Shown here: piece after piece, positions 8,068 to 16,552 of the stretch
Position numbering within the stretch: position 1 is the stretch's first letter
How the letters are laid out: every line of letters begins with the position of its first letter
Assembly (NCBI GenBank): GCA_027484145.1
Contig: JAIXUH010000002.1
Coordinates: 496,001 to 560,000, forward strand
Origin: Rhodobacter sp.
Lineage (GTDB): Bacteria; Pseudomonadota; Alphaproteobacteria; Rhodobacterales; Rhodobacteraceae
Length of the DNA stretch: 64,000 nucleotides
Reading direction: 5' to 3'
Made by a program: the position numbers and the translations under genes
Notes under the pieces: model-generated
The model's database searches: none
Told to the model about the DNA's origin: nothing
What the model saw: only the letters and a program-made list of their open reading frames with translations

Positions 8068-9225
8068 CTAGACCACAGCACGTTCCAGAAAGGCTTTTCC
8101 GTCAACCATGCGCTGTACCGATAAGTCTGACAGATCAATGGTTTGCCATGCGCCGGTGAGAATATGTTCAGCAATGCCGCGGCCAACAGCTGGCGATTGC
8201 TGCAGGCCATGGCCTGAAAAGCCATTCATCAGGAACAGGTTTGCGATTTCCGGGTGCGGCCCCAGAATGGCGTTCTGATCCAAGGTGTTATAGGCATAGT
8301 GTCCTACCCAGTGACGCACCACCTTGACCGCATCAAACCCGGGTGCCCGTGCATAAAGCTGTTCCCAGATCACCTCTTCGAACAAATGCAGGTCGGGTTC
8401 GAAATCATCGGCAGCACAAGGGCCATCTTGGTGCGGCACGGTTGCGGTGATCCAGTGCGCCTGTTCGGGCCGCAGGTAGAAACCTGCATCCACCAAAAGC
8501 GGCGCATCCGGATGCCGGGCATTGGGCGCGTCGATCACAAAGACTGTGCGTTTGCGCGGTTCGACCGCCAGATCAAGCCCGGCCATGCGGCACACCTCGG
8601 CGGCCCGTGTTCCGGCGGCATTCACCGCCGTATCGCAATCGACTTTGCCCGCCTTTTCCAGCGTGACACCCACCACCCGCCCATTGGTCACGCGAATGCC
8701 CGTCACCCGGTCGGTGACAAAGCGCACGCCCTTGGCCTTGGCCCCGCTGCGAAACCCGGCCAGCAGGCCCATGTTGTCAAACCAGCCTTCATCACGCGCA
8801 CCAAAGGTGCCGGCGGTCAGATCCTCCACGTTCAGCCAGGGAAAACGGGCCTGAATGGCGGCTGGATCCCACACTTCGGTCGCGGCCCCATGGGTGCGCT
8901 GCATCGCCGCCACCTCGGCCAAGGTTTGCGCCCCTTCGGCCGTCTGCGCCAGAAACAGATAGCCGTTCTCTTTCAACCCAAGGTCCAGACCAAGGCGCCT
9001 CTTGAAGTCGCGGATAAAGCCGATGCCAAAGCGCGAAATCTCGACGTTGACGGCGGTAGTGAACTGCTGGCGGATCGAAGCCACCGACAAGGCGGTCGAG
9101 GCGCGCGCAAAGCTGGGGTCTTGTTCCACCACCAGGATCTCAAGCGCGGGGTTCATCTCGCTGAGCCACCACGCCACCGAAGACCCCATGACCGCGCCGC
9201 CGATCACCACCACATTTGCCCGCAT
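8068..9225 (-). CDS. FAD-dependent oxidoreductase, DAO (glycine/sarcosine/D-amino-acid oxidase) family
   Basis: A 385-residue flavoprotein of the DAO fold. The N-terminal dinucleotide site is VVVIGGAVMGSSVAWWL with the acidic end of strand two (VVEQD) about 25 residues on. The family's RQQFTT-type segment follows, and the C-terminal FLMNGFSGHGLQQSPAVG is the second FAD contact. The substrate is probably an N-methylated or D-amino acid but cannot be told. ATG 9225 places the FAD motif at the N-terminus as usual; an in-frame start 27 codons upstream adds a tail with no match to the fold. The gene is divergent from a LuxR-type regulator. Confidence 0.85.
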   Translation of the reverse strand: MRANVVVIGGAVMGSSVAWWLSEMNPALEILVVEQDPSFARASTALSVASIRQQFTTAVNVEISRFGIGFIRDFKRRLGLDLGLKENGYLFLAQTAEGAQTLAEVAAMQRTHGAATEVWDPAAIQARFPWLNVEDLTAGTFGARDEGWFDNMGLLAGFRSGAKAKGVRFVTDRVTGIRVTNGRVVGVTLEKAGKVDCDTAVNAAGTRAAEVCRMAGLDLAVEPRKRTVFVIDAPNARHPDAPLLVDAGFYLRPEQAHWITATVPHQDGPCAADDFEPDLHLFEEVIWEQLYARAPGFDAVKVVRHWVGHYAYNTLDQNAILGPHPEIANLFLMNGFSGHGLQQSPAVGRGIAEHILTGAWQTIDLSDLSVQRMVDGKAFLERAVV

Positions 9226-9272
9226 GACAACTCCATCGTTCGGGAATCGCACACCTTTGACCGGGCGATCCA

Positions 9273-9289
9273 AATTGGTTAGAACAATT
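9273..9289. promoter_or_regulatory. Inverted repeat AATTG-N7-CAATT between divergent genes
   Basis: An AT-rich inverted repeat with 5-base arms and a 7-base spacer, midway between the oxidoreductase start and the LuxR-type gene. Position suggests an operator or promoter element. Short arms make chance occurrence possible. Confidence 0.3.
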
Positions 9290-9339
9290 GTCAGGGATGA
9301 GGACAAGCTGCCGCTTTGGCAGGGAAACCGGGGAAAGAC

Positions 9340-10125
9340 ATGACGGCAGTTCTGCCGCTTCTATCACGCATTGCCGAGGCCGAGACGGTTGATCAGGTCT
9401 GGGCCATGGTCGCAGACTTTTACCGTGATCTTGGGTTTTCGCGGATCAACTATGGTTTCACCCGGTTCTTGCACGAACGCACCAATGTGGGCGATCCTGA
9501 TGATGCGATCTTTCTGACCACCGGCGATTCCGACTATGCCCGCAAGTATTTTCACAACGGGTTTTATGCAAAGACACCGGTTTATCGCTGGGCCGTTGCC
9601 AATGTGGGCGCCTGTACGTGGCGTTGGGTCAAAGAGGCGTTCGAAGCCGGCAAGTTGACCCCGGAAGAAGCCGATGCCGTGCGGCAAAACGTGATCATGG
9701 GGGTGCGCGCCGGTATCTCGATCAGCTTTCCGGAATCGTCGACACGGTCCAAAGGGGCCTTGGGTCTGGTCGCGGATGAACCGATGGACCATGATCAGGT
9801 CGAGGCTGTGTGGGAGGCCCGGCAGGCCGAAATGCTGGCCGTGGCGCATATGATGCACCTCAAGATCATCACCCTGCCCCAGCCCGCCGCGCGGCGCAGC
9901 CTGACCGAACGGCAAAGGCAAGCGCTGGAATGGGTCGCCGATGGCAAGACCACGCAGGATGTGGCGATGCTGATGGAAGTATCGCCGGCGATGATCGAAA
10001 AGCACCTGCGCCTTGCCCGTGAAGCGCTGTCGGTTGAAACGACGACACAGGCCGTGGCCAAGGCATCGCTCCTGAACCTGATCTTTCAGCGGGTGGCGCG
10101 TTCGCCGGTGAGTGGGAAATCCTGA
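9340..10125 (+). CDS. LuxR-family regulator with autoinducer-binding-type domain (solo)
   Basis: A 261-residue transcription factor. The N-terminal part, about residues 20-170, matches the autoinducer-binding domain; the C-terminal part carries a LuxR helix-turn-helix (SLTERQRQALEWVADGKTT...VSPAMIEKHLRLAREAL). Aligned by eye to TraR/LuxR, Trp57, Tyr61 and Asp70-Pro71 correspond to Y66, Y70 and T79-P80. The aspartate that holds the acyl-homoserine-lactone amide is thus replaced by threonine. No luxI-type synthase lies nearby. ATG 9340 has GGGGAAAG just upstream. It may respond to a non-AHL ligand and may control the divergent oxidoreductase; both are inferences. Confidence 0.85.
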   Translation: MTAVLPLLSRIAEAETVDQVWAMVADFYRDLGFSRINYGFTRFLHERTNVGDPDDAIFLTTGDSDYARKYFHNGFYAKTPVYRWAVANVGACTWRWVKEAFEAGKLTPEEADAVRQNVIMGVRAGISISFPESSTRSKGALGLVADEPMDHDQVEAVWEARQAEMLAVAHMMHLKIITLPQPAARRSLTERQRQALEWVADGKTTQDVAMLMEVSPAMIEKHLRLAREALSVETTTQAVAKASLLNLIFQRVARSPVSGKS

Positions 10126-10168
10126 TACAACCGTGGGTTAGCGCGCGGTCTGAAACGTTCACTTTTTG

Positions 10169-10184
10169 GTAGGGAAATCCCTAC
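10169..10184. promoter_or_regulatory. 16-bp palindrome GTAGGGA-AA-TCCCTAC
   Basis: A dyad with perfect 7-base arms and a 2-base centre, 44 bases after the stop of the LuxR-type gene. Its size and symmetry suit a dimeric helix-turn-helix regulator. It would be a natural operator for a transcript starting to its right. Whether the adjacent LuxR-type protein binds it is unknown. Confidence 0.5.
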
Positions 10185-10251
10185 TTACCTTGCGTCAACT
10201 TCTGTTCCATCCTGATCTTGTTCCGTGAGTGGTGGCCTTCGGGCTTGGAAC

Positions 10252-10295
10252 GGCAGGCGGCAGACGATGCATTTTCATCGACCCTGACGCCTGCC
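10252..10295. ncRNA. Strong stem-loop, candidate structured RNA
   Basis: GGCAGGCG at 10252-10259 pairs perfectly with CGCCTGCC at 10288-10295. Inside, CAG pairs with CTG and GATG with CATC around an ATTTT-containing loop. There is no T tract after it on either strand, so it is not a simple terminator. It lies in a gap with no protein gene, about 70 bases after a palindromic operator-like site. Confidence 0.4.
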
Positions 10296-10427
10296 TGACG
10301 GGAAAATGCGGTGGTGGTCCCCTCCCCCGTATGCGCCCCTGCTGGCTTGCCTGTCTATTGTGACAGGCAGAACAGACCCCTGACTGCGCTTGGTCCTCAT
10401 CCCCATGGGAAAGGCGCAAACAGAAAA

Positions 10428-10454
10428 ACGGTGCGTCCCTGGGGGGCGCACCGT
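10428..10454 (-). terminator. Rho-independent terminator-like hairpin
   Basis: ACGGTGCG (10428-10435) pairs with CGCACCGT (10447-10454), with extra CCC/GGG pairing possible inside the loop. Read on the minus strand the stem is followed by TTTTTCTG, so it would stop leftward transcription, perhaps as a second terminator behind tsf. On the plus strand the tail is a weaker GCTGTTT. Confidence 0.6.
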
Positions 10455-10500
10455 TGCTGTTTCAGGGCTGATCACGCCGCCCGTATCGTCGGCTTGCGCC

Positions 10501-10533
10501 AAGAAAAAAGGCGGCCCGTTCGGACCGCCTTTT
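10501..10533 (-). terminator. Terminator of rpsB-tsf
   Basis: The hairpin GGCGG-c-CCG / CGG-a-CCGCC, flanked by A's on the left and T's on the right, lies 23 bases past the tsf stop. Read on the minus strand the stem runs into TTTTTTCTTGG, a good intrinsic terminator. The TTTT on the plus side may let it act in both directions. Confidence 0.8.
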
Positions 10534-10555
10534 GCCAAAAGATGATGGGTGAGGC

Positions 10556-11464
10556 TTAACCCTGAACCATCTTCGCCACTTCGGCAGCGAAATCTTCTTC
10601 TTTCTTCTCGACACCTTCGCCAACCATCACGCGGGCAAACCCGGTGATCTCGACGCCCGCTTCCTTGGCGGCGGCTTCCACCGTCAGGTCGGGGTTGATG
10701 ACAAAAGCCTGACCCAGCAATGTGTTTTCCGACAGGAAACGCTTCATGCGGCCCGGGATGATGTTGTTGTGGATCACCTGTTCGGGCTTCGGCTTGGCCG
10801 AGGTGGCATTTTCTTCCAGCGCTTTGGCGGTCTGCACAGCCAGTTCACGTTCAACCACAACCGGGTCCAGCGTCGCTTCGGACAAGGACAGCGGGTTGGT
10901 TGCGGCGATGTGCATGGCGAATTGCTTGCCAATCTCTTCAGCCTTGGCTGCGTCACCGTTCAGGGCCACCAGAACGCCGATCTTGCCCATGCCCGCCGAT
11001 GCGGCGTTGTGGACGTAAGACACAACGGTCGTGCCTTCCAGAATGTGCAGGCGGCGGAAGTTCAGGTTTTCGCCAATGCGGGCAATGGCTTCCTGAATGA
11101 CTTCGTCAACCTTCTTGCCGTTCAGATGTGCGGCCTTGACCACCTCGACCGAGTCACCGGTCGTCAGGGCGATATTTGCCACATCGCGCACCAACGCCTG
11201 AAAGTCGGCGTTCTTGGCCACGAAGTCGGTTTCCGAGTTGATCTCGACGGCAACGCCGCGACCGTTCGACACGGCCACGCCCACCAGACCTTCGGCGGCC
11301 ACGCGATCAGCCTTCTTGGCGGCTTTGGCAAGACCCTTGGTCCGCAGCCAGTCAACGGCGGCGTCCATGTCGCCGCCGACTTCCGTCAGCGCCTTTTTGG
11401 CGTCCATCATGCCTGCGCCAGTCGACTCGCGCAGTTCCTTCACCATTTGTGCGGTGATCGTCAT
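10556..11464 (-). CDS. tsf: Elongation factor Ts
   Basis: A 302-residue EF-Ts, the GDP-GTP exchange factor for EF-Tu. The N-terminal UBA-like domain ends in the signature [18 protein letters not shown]; the core follows with [27 protein letters not shown] and the dimerisation region. It is downstream of rpsB with an 86-base gap, the classical rpsB-tsf pair, and is followed by a clear terminator. GGAGCGAAAC precedes the ATG. Length matches the alphaproteobacterial form. Confidence 0.97.
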   Translation of the reverse strand: MTITAQMVKELRESTGAGMMDAKKALTEVGGDMDAAVDWLRTKGLAKAAKKADRVAAEGLVGVAVSNGRGVAVEINSETDFVAKNADFQALVRDVANIALTTGDSVEVVKAAHLNGKKVDEVIQEAIARIGENLNFRRLHILEGTTVVSYVHNAASAGMGKIGVLVALNGDAAKAEEIGKQFAMHIAATNPLSLSEATLDPVVVERELAVQTAKALEENATSAKPKPEQVIHNNIIPGRMKRFLSENTLLGQAFVINPDLTVEAAAKEAGVEITGFARVMVGEGVEKKEEDFAAEVAKMVQG

Positions 11465-11550
11465 GTTTCGCTCCTGAATTTCAAACGGGTCGGCGGGGCC
11501 TTAACCCCGCCGCGTAACAGTCCTGCAACGGCGCCGGATCAGGCGCCCGT

Positions 11551-12309
11551 TCACGCGTCTGCGACAGCTTCTTCCACGGGCGCATCTTCCAGCGCACCAA
11601 GGTCAACGCCAGCAGCGCCCATCTGGGCCGACATGCCGTCAAGAGCGGCACGGCTGATGAGGTCGCAATACAGTTGGATCGCACGCGCCGCATCGTCGTT
11701 GCCGGGGATCACATAATCCACGCCCTTGGGCGAGCAGTTGGTATCCACCACGCCAACAACCGGAATGCCCAGCTTTTTGGCCTCCAGAATGGCGAGGTCT
11801 TCCTTGCCAACATCAATGATGAAGATCAGGTCGGGGGTGCCGCCCATTTCCCGGATGCCGCCCAGCGAAGCCTGCAGCTTGCCCTGATCGCGTTCCATCA
11901 TCAGACGCTCTTTCTTGGTCAGGCCTTCGCCGCCCTGCCCCAGAATTTCGTCGATCTGCTTCAACCGCTGGATCGATTTCGACACGGTCTGCCAGTTGGT
12001 CAGCGTGCCGCCCAGCCAGCGGTGGTTCATGTAGAACTGCGCGCAACGCTCTGCGGCTTCAGCGATCGGCTTTTGTGCCTGACGCTTGGTGCCGACGAAC
12101 AGAATGCGGCCGCCCTTGGCGACGGTGTCGCGCACAACCTTCAGCGCCTGATCCAGCATCGGAACAGTCTGCGTCAGGTCAAGGATGTGAATGCCGTTGC
12201 GGTCGCCGTAGATGTATTCACCCATCTTCGGGTTCCAGCGTTGCGTCTGGTGACCATAGTGAACGCCAGCTTCAAGCAGCTGACGCATGGAAAACTCGGG
12301 GAGCGCCAT
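11551..12309 (-). CDS. rpsB: 30S ribosomal protein S2
   Basis: A 252-residue S2, needed for S1 binding to the small subunit. Recognisable segments are [22 protein letters not shown] at the N-terminus (of which the HYGH and WNPKM blocks are diagnostic), [22 protein letters not shown] and [14 protein letters not shown] 12309 is preceded by GGAAAGGAATTT, a good ribosome site; an upstream in-frame start would add 19 residues with no S2 similarity. The C-terminal tail is Ala/Asp/Glu-rich. It heads the rpsB-tsf operon. Confidence 0.97.
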   Translation of the reverse strand: MALPEFSMRQLLEAGVHYGHQTQRWNPKMGEYIYGDRNGIHILDLTQTVPMLDQALKVVRDTVAKGGRILFVGTKRQAQKPIAEAAERCAQFYMNHRWLGGTLTNWQTVSKSIQRLKQIDEILGQGGEGLTKKERLMMERDQGKLQASLGGIREMGGTPDLIFIIDVGKEDLAILEAKKLGIPVVGVVDTNCSPKGVDYVIPGNDDAARAIQLYCDLISRAALDGMSAQMGAAGVDLGALEDAPVEEAVADA

Positions 12310-12426
12310 GTCCAAATTCCTTTCCGGTTTGCGCCTCGGCACAGCCATGCGAGGGTTTCCCCCCAACCGGCGGACTCGTCAGGATTTCTCCCTGAAAAGC
12401 CCAAGCTGTACCTGTGAAGTGGCGCG

Positions 12427-12455
12427 TCCTTATCCTGCTCTTGGCGCAGTGACAA
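12427..12455 (-). promoter_or_regulatory. Candidate rpsB promoter
   Basis: On the minus strand TTGTCA (12455-12450) is separated by exactly 17 bases from TAAGGA (12432-12427). Transcription would begin near 12420, leaving a leader of about 110 bases before rpsB. Such a leader could hold the S2 autoregulatory site found in other bacteria; I did not identify one. Confidence 0.45.
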
Positions 12456-12590
12456 CCCCTGACGTCGCAATTTGGGCTTCTGGGGCGGCTAAGGGCAGGA
12501 TGTCCGGACCTTGCTTGCCCGGCGATGTGCCAGTAGCCTGCCAGCATTAAAGGGCCTTTCGGCGTTTTTCGACCATGTGTGCGGGGAACC

Positions 12591-13766
12591 ATGCGGATTT
12601 TGCCAATTTTGATCCATTTCATCATGCTGCTGGGTCTTGTGGTGCCAGTATGGGCCGAGCGTTCGGCACAACATGGCGATACGCAAAGCCCGACCACCTT
12701 GCAATCGGTGCAGGATCAAGCGCTTGGCGGTGAAACCTCTTGCGCTGCCCTGCGTGACAATGGGTTGTATAACGCAGCGGGTGCCCCGCATCCCGTGTGT
12801 CTTTATCTGGCTGAGATCACCAGCGAACCACCCGCGCAGCCTGGGGCGCAGACGGCCCTGCCTGAAGCAGGTGCAACCGTGTTGCCGGATGCCCCCAAGG
12901 CGGCCGGCGGTTCCACCACTACGCTGCCGCCCGGCCTGCCCCCCTATGTTGCGGCCTTTGCCAATGCCGCCGATGCCGCGTTGCGCTATCGCAGCATCAC
13001 CCTGCCCGCCCCTGCGCCAAAACCCGGCAGGCAACCGGACATCCGGATGACATTGCTGGCCTCGGCACCGGACCTGCTATCGCTGGCAGAGACAAGCCCA
13101 GACCTTTCGCCCGCACTGGAGGCCGCGATCGGGCGTTTTTGCCGCTACGTCTTTGGCTGTTCGTTGCGCGATGCCGGCACTGCTGCAACCCTGACGCCGA
13201 TCATCGGAGGCTTGGGTTTACCTGAACCGGTGGATTTTTCGTTCAAGTTCTTTGCCCCACACCGCATTTCATCGGACCGGGGCGAGGTGTTTTGCGAGTT
13301 GGATGATGCCGCAAACCTGTATCTCTTCCGTCCCGAAGATGATGCCTTTGTGCTGTCAGGGGTCGTTGCCCTTGGCTTACCTGCGATTTTCCCGGCCAAT
13401 GCGCCCGCAAACTATGTTCTCACCGGTTGTGATATGGATGATCAGGGGCAGGTCTATGTGGCGATTTCGGAAAACGTGTTCAGCGGGTCTGACGGGGTGG
13501 CGCTGAAGTTTGCGCCCGGTCTGGCCCAGCTTTCGTGGATCAGCCCGCACGGTACCGCAAACTCCGGTCTTCATTGGGTCGAGGGGCGGCTTTTCTCGGC
13601 CCATGGAGGCACAGGCGTGACCGACTACCTGTTCGAACTTGACCCCGAAACCGGGGCCGTTCTGGGACGCGACAAGATGCAGACCGCAGTTGAGGCGATC
13701 TTTTCTGATCGTGGCCGTTTGGTGCTGGCCGGATATGACTTTGGCAGAGTCTATGCCCTGAAATGA
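12591..13766 (+). CDS. Secreted protein with possible beta-propeller C-terminus
   Basis: A 391-residue protein with a signal peptide (MRILPILIHFIMLLGLVVPVWA). A Pro/Ala-rich stretch follows, roughly residues 85-160. The C-terminal 170 residues show repeated short strands (CELDDAANLYLF, GCDMDDQGQVYVAI, GLHWVEGRLFSA, LFELDPETGAV), reminiscent of beta-propeller proteins of the SMP-30/PQQ-repeat kind. Function unknown. ATG 12591 is preceded by GGGGAAC; the in-frame GTG at 12579 would only lengthen the signal peptide. It is transcribed away from rpsB. Confidence 0.6.
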   Translation: MRILPILIHFIMLLGLVVPVWAERSAQHGDTQSPTTLQSVQDQALGGETSCAALRDNGLYNAAGAPHPVCLYLAEITSEPPAQPGAQTALPEAGATVLPDAPKAAGGSTTTLPPGLPPYVAAFANAADAALRYRSITLPAPAPKPGRQPDIRMTLLASAPDLLSLAETSPDLSPALEAAIGRFCRYVFGCSLRDAGTAATLTPIIGGLGLPEPVDFSFKFFAPHRISSDRGEVFCELDDAANLYLFRPEDDAFVLSGVVALGLPAIFPANAPANYVLTGCDMDDQGQVYVAISENVFSGSDGVALKFAPGLAQLSWISPHGTANSGLHWVEGRLFSAHGGTGVTDYLFELDPETGAVLGRDKMQTAVEAIFSDRGRLVLAGYDFGRVYALK

Positions 13767-13829
13767 CGAACCCTTTTGCGCAGCGGGGTCATAAATGCTG
13801 CAGCAGGAAACGACACAAGGGGCTTGCAG

Positions 13830-14846
13830 ATGGTGACGCGGATCAACATGGCCCTGCAGGGCGGCGGCGCGCATGGGGCCTTTACATGGGGTGTGCTTGA
13901 CCGGCTGCTGGAAGACAAGGATCTTGCCATTGCCGGGGTTTCGGGCACTTCCGCTGGTGCGCTGAACGGGGCCGCGCTGAAGGCAGGCCTGATCGCAGAT
14001 GGCGTTACCGGGGCGCGGGCCAGCCTTGATGCGCTGTGGGCCGATGTGGCGCGCCTGACCGATTTCCGGCTTTCGGCTTGGATGCAGCCGATCTTTCCCG
14101 GCATTCAGGAATGGAACCGGCAGATGCAGGAACTGTTGCCCGTCTCGACCCAAGGGATCGCGGCGCAGATGTTCTCGCCCTATTCTTGGGGGCCAGCCTG
14201 GAAGAACCCGCTGGAACCCGTGGTCCGGCACCTTGATTTCAGCCGGGTCTGCGCGATTGGTGGCTTTCGGCTGTTTGTCGGTGCCACCAATGTGCGCACC
14301 GGCCGCAGCCGGATATTCGAGGGCGAGGAAATCACGCCCAAGGCGCTGATGGCCTCGGCCTGCCTGCCCACCGTGTTTCAGGCGGTCGAGATCGAGGGCG
14401 AGACCTATTGGGATGGCGGCTATTCCGGCAACCCCGCACTCTATCCGCTTTATCGCCCCGGGTTGGCCGATGACATCATCATCGTGTCGATCAATCCGCT
14501 GTTGCGCGATGAGGTGCCCAAAACCCCGATCGACATTCAGAACCGGGTCAATGAGATCAGCTTCAACTCGGCCCTTTTGGGTGAGTTGCGGGCCATCAAC
14601 TTCGTGCGCCGTCTGATCGGCGAGGGGCGCATTGAAAAGGGCCAGATGCGGCAGGTCAACGTGCACCTGATTTCGGACGATGATCTGATGACCAGCCTGT
14701 CGGCCACGACCAAGCTTTCACCGTCGCCTGCGCTGTTTGATCGGCTGAAACAGGCGGGGCGGGCGGCGGCGGACAGGTTCCTGACCGAACACAGGGCCAA
14801 GCTGACGCACGAAAGCAGCTTTGACCTGCAGGCGTTGTTTGGCTGA
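13830..14846 (+). CDS. Patatin-like phospholipase
   Basis: A 338-residue serine hydrolase of the patatin family, expected to cleave acyl esters of phospholipids using a Ser-Asp dyad. Oxyanion motif GGGAHG at residues 11-16, nucleophile S41 in GTSAG, catalytic D195 in YWDGGYSG. There is no signal peptide or membrane anchor, so it may be cytoplasmic or exported by other means. ATG 13830 is preceded by AAGGGGC and puts the oxyanion motif at the usual distance. An upstream in-frame start at 13776 is unlikely. Its stop lies 6 bases from the convergent DUF502 gene. Confidence 0.9.
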   Translation: MVTRINMALQGGGAHGAFTWGVLDRLLEDKDLAIAGVSGTSAGALNGAALKAGLIADGVTGARASLDALWADVARLTDFRLSAWMQPIFPGIQEWNRQMQELLPVSTQGIAAQMFSPYSWGPAWKNPLEPVVRHLDFSRVCAIGGFRLFVGATNVRTGRSRIFEGEEITPKALMASACLPTVFQAVEIEGETYWDGGYSGNPALYPLYRPGLADDIIIVSINPLLRDEVPKTPIDIQNRVNEISFNSALLGELRAINFVRRLIGEGRIEKGQMRQVNVHLISDDDLMTSLSATTKLSPSPALFDRLKQAGRAAADRFLTEHRAKLTHESSFDLQALFG

Positions 14847-14852
14847 TGGCCG

Positions 14853-15527
14853 CTATTCGCTGTCCTTGGGCTGCGGATAGACCAGACCGGCGGATACGAT
14901 CAGCTTGACCGCCTCATCGGCCTTGAGGTCCAGGAACACCACCTCACGCGCCGGAACAAAGACCAGAAAGCCTGACGTCATCGGCGTCAGCCCCAGAAAG
15001 ACGGCCACCATATCTTCGCCACCCGGCAGCTTTCCCGCAATCTCGCCCTTTGGCACGCTGGACACCAGCCCCACCGTCCAGCAGCCGGGGCGCGGAAACT
15101 CGACAAGGCAGGTCCGCTCGAACGTCTTTTCCGACTTGGCAAAGAAGGTTTCGGTGATCTGTTTCAGACCCGAATAGACCGACCGCACCAAGGGCACGCG
15201 GTCCACCACATTTTCGGCCCTGCGCACGATGGTGCGGCCGATCAGGCCGCGCGCGATCCAGCCGATCAGCGCGGTGAACACCAGAAACACCAGAACACCA
15301 ACGCCGCGCACCGGAAAATCCGCCTCGGGGCCGAAGATGCGCTTCATCACCGCTTCGGGCTGCCAGAACGCGGGGATCAAGGGAAGGATCCATGCATCGA
15401 TCCAGCCGACCACCCCCCAGACGACATAGATCGTCAGGCCCACGGGTAGGACTACAACAAGTCCCGTCAGGAACGAGGCGCGCAAGGCACCGAAAACAGA
15501 GCGGCGATGAGACGAATGTTCTGACAT
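14853..15527 (-). CDS. DUF502 family membrane protein
   Basis: A 224-residue inner-membrane protein matching the DUF502 family. Two membrane segments are visible (FLTGLVVVLPVGLTIYVVWGVV and GVGVLVFLVFTALIGWIARG). The family landmarks are LVRSVYSGLKQITETF, VEFPRPGCWTVGLVS and VFLGLTPMTSGFLVFVP. Its function is not known; in plants related proteins are called LCV-like. It stands between two convergent or unlinked genes, so there is no operon hint. Confidence 0.85.
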   Translation of the reverse strand: MSEHSSHRRSVFGALRASFLTGLVVVLPVGLTIYVVWGVVGWIDAWILPLIPAFWQPEAVMKRIFGPEADFPVRGVGVLVFLVFTALIGWIARGLIGRTIVRRAENVVDRVPLVRSVYSGLKQITETFFAKSEKTFERTCLVEFPRPGCWTVGLVSSVPKGEIAGKLPGGEDMVAVFLGLTPMTSGFLVFVPAREVVFLDLKADEAVKLIVSAGLVYPQPKDSE

Positions 15528-15592
15528 AAGCGCGCTGGGGCTTTCACGAGGGACAGGTCAATCTAGGTGCCATATTTCGGCGTCGCAATGGG

Positions 15593-16501
15593 CTAAAGCA
15601 CCATGGCCCGCGCGATGGCCGCCGCCAGACGCGCATTGTTCAGCACCAGTGCGATGTTCGATTGCAAGGATCGGCCTTCGGTCAGTTCGAAAATCCGCTG
15701 CAATAGAAACGGCGTCACGGCCTTGGCGCTGATTCCCTTGGCCTGCGCCTCCTGCAATGCGGCTTCGATCACCGGCATGATCTGGTCGCGCGCAATCTCG
15801 GCCTCGGGAGGGATCGGGTTCGCTACCAGTTGCCCCCCCGGCAGGCCAAGCCGCGCCCGCATCTTTTGCGCCGCTGCTATCAGCGCCGGGTCATCCATCC
15901 GCAGCGGTGCCTTTAGCCCCGACGAGCGCGACCAGAAGGCCGGAAAGTCATCCTGACCAAAGGCAATGACTGGAACGCCATGGGTTTCCAGCACCTCAAG
16001 CGTCTTGGGCAGGTCCAGAATGGCCTTGGCCCCCGCCGCCACCACGGTCACCGGCGTGGCGGCCAGTTCCAGCAGATCGGCCGAGATGTCAAAGCTAAGC
16101 TCGGCGCCGCGATGCACGCCCCCGATGCCACCCGTGGCAAAGACCGAGATGCCCGCCCGATGCGCACAGATCATCGTGGCCGCCACCGTGGTGGCCCCCA
16201 CACCCCCCGAGGCAAGACAGGCCGCCAGATCGGCGCGGCTGAGTTTTGCCACGCCCTTGGCCTGCCCCAGCTGTTCCAGTTCGGCATCGGTCAGTCCGAT
16301 GTGAATTTGCCCCGCCATGATGGCAATGGTGGCCGGCACGGCACCGGCAGCGCGCACCTCGGCCTCAACCCGGCGGGCGGTTTCCACGTTTTGTGGCCAT
16401 GGCATGCCATGGGTGATGATGGTGGATTCCAGCGCCACAATGGCGCGGCCATCAGTGCGTGCGGCGGCAACCTCGGGCGAAAACATCAGCGGAAGTGTCA
16501 T
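15593..16501 (-). CDS. psuG: Pseudouridine-5'-phosphate glycosidase
   Basis: A 302-residue PsuG that cleaves pseudouridine 5'-phosphate to uracil and ribose 5-phosphate in pseudouridine salvage. The family signature IVALESTIITHGMPWPQN is near the N-terminus, followed by ATIAIMAGQIHIGL, SGGVGATTVAATM, FATGGIGGVHRG and VVAAGAKAILDLPKTLE. The C-terminus carries NIALVLNNARLAA. Length is typical. The PfkB-type kinase just upstream on the same strand (51-base gap) supplies the phosphorylated substrate, matching the psuK-psuG pair of other bacteria. Confidence 0.95.
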   Translation of the reverse strand: MTLPLMFSPEVAAARTDGRAIVALESTIITHGMPWPQNVETARRVEAEVRAAGAVPATIAIMAGQIHIGLTDAELEQLGQAKGVAKLSRADLAACLASGGVGATTVAATMICAHRAGISVFATGGIGGVHRGAELSFDISADLLELAATPVTVVAAGAKAILDLPKTLEVLETHGVPVIAFGQDDFPAFWSRSSGLKAPLRMDDPALIAAAQKMRARLGLPGGQLVANPIPPEAEIARDQIMPVIEAALQEAQAKGISAKAVTPFLLQRIFELTEGRSLQSNIALVLNNARLAAAIARAMVL

Positions 16502-16552
16502 CCTGATCCTCTTCTCGGCGGGGCCATCGTCCTGATCTGCGCAACCGCGCCG

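Larger units (their letters stand above)
10126..10555. other. 430-base intergenic region with several stem-loops, no convincing protein gene
   Basis: Between the LuxR-type gene and the tsf stop. Open frames here (such as 10195-10419 minus and 10311-10559 plus) lack ribosome sites and look random. The region holds a perfect palindrome at 10169-10184, a strong stem-loop at 10252-10295, a hairpin of 7 base pairs at 10349-10368 (GCCTGTC, loop tattgt, GACAGGC) and two terminator-like hairpins at 10428-10454 and 10508-10533. A non-coding RNA is possible; its strand cannot be fixed from sequence. Confidence 0.6.

Noticed and set aside
9316-10125. Acyl-homoserine-lactone synthase partner for the LuxR protein
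   Set aside because: No product in the window has luxI-type features.
10195-10559. Short open frames in the LuxR-tsf gap (both strands)
   Set aside because: They run through hairpins and a terminator, lack ribosome sites and have no protein-like composition.
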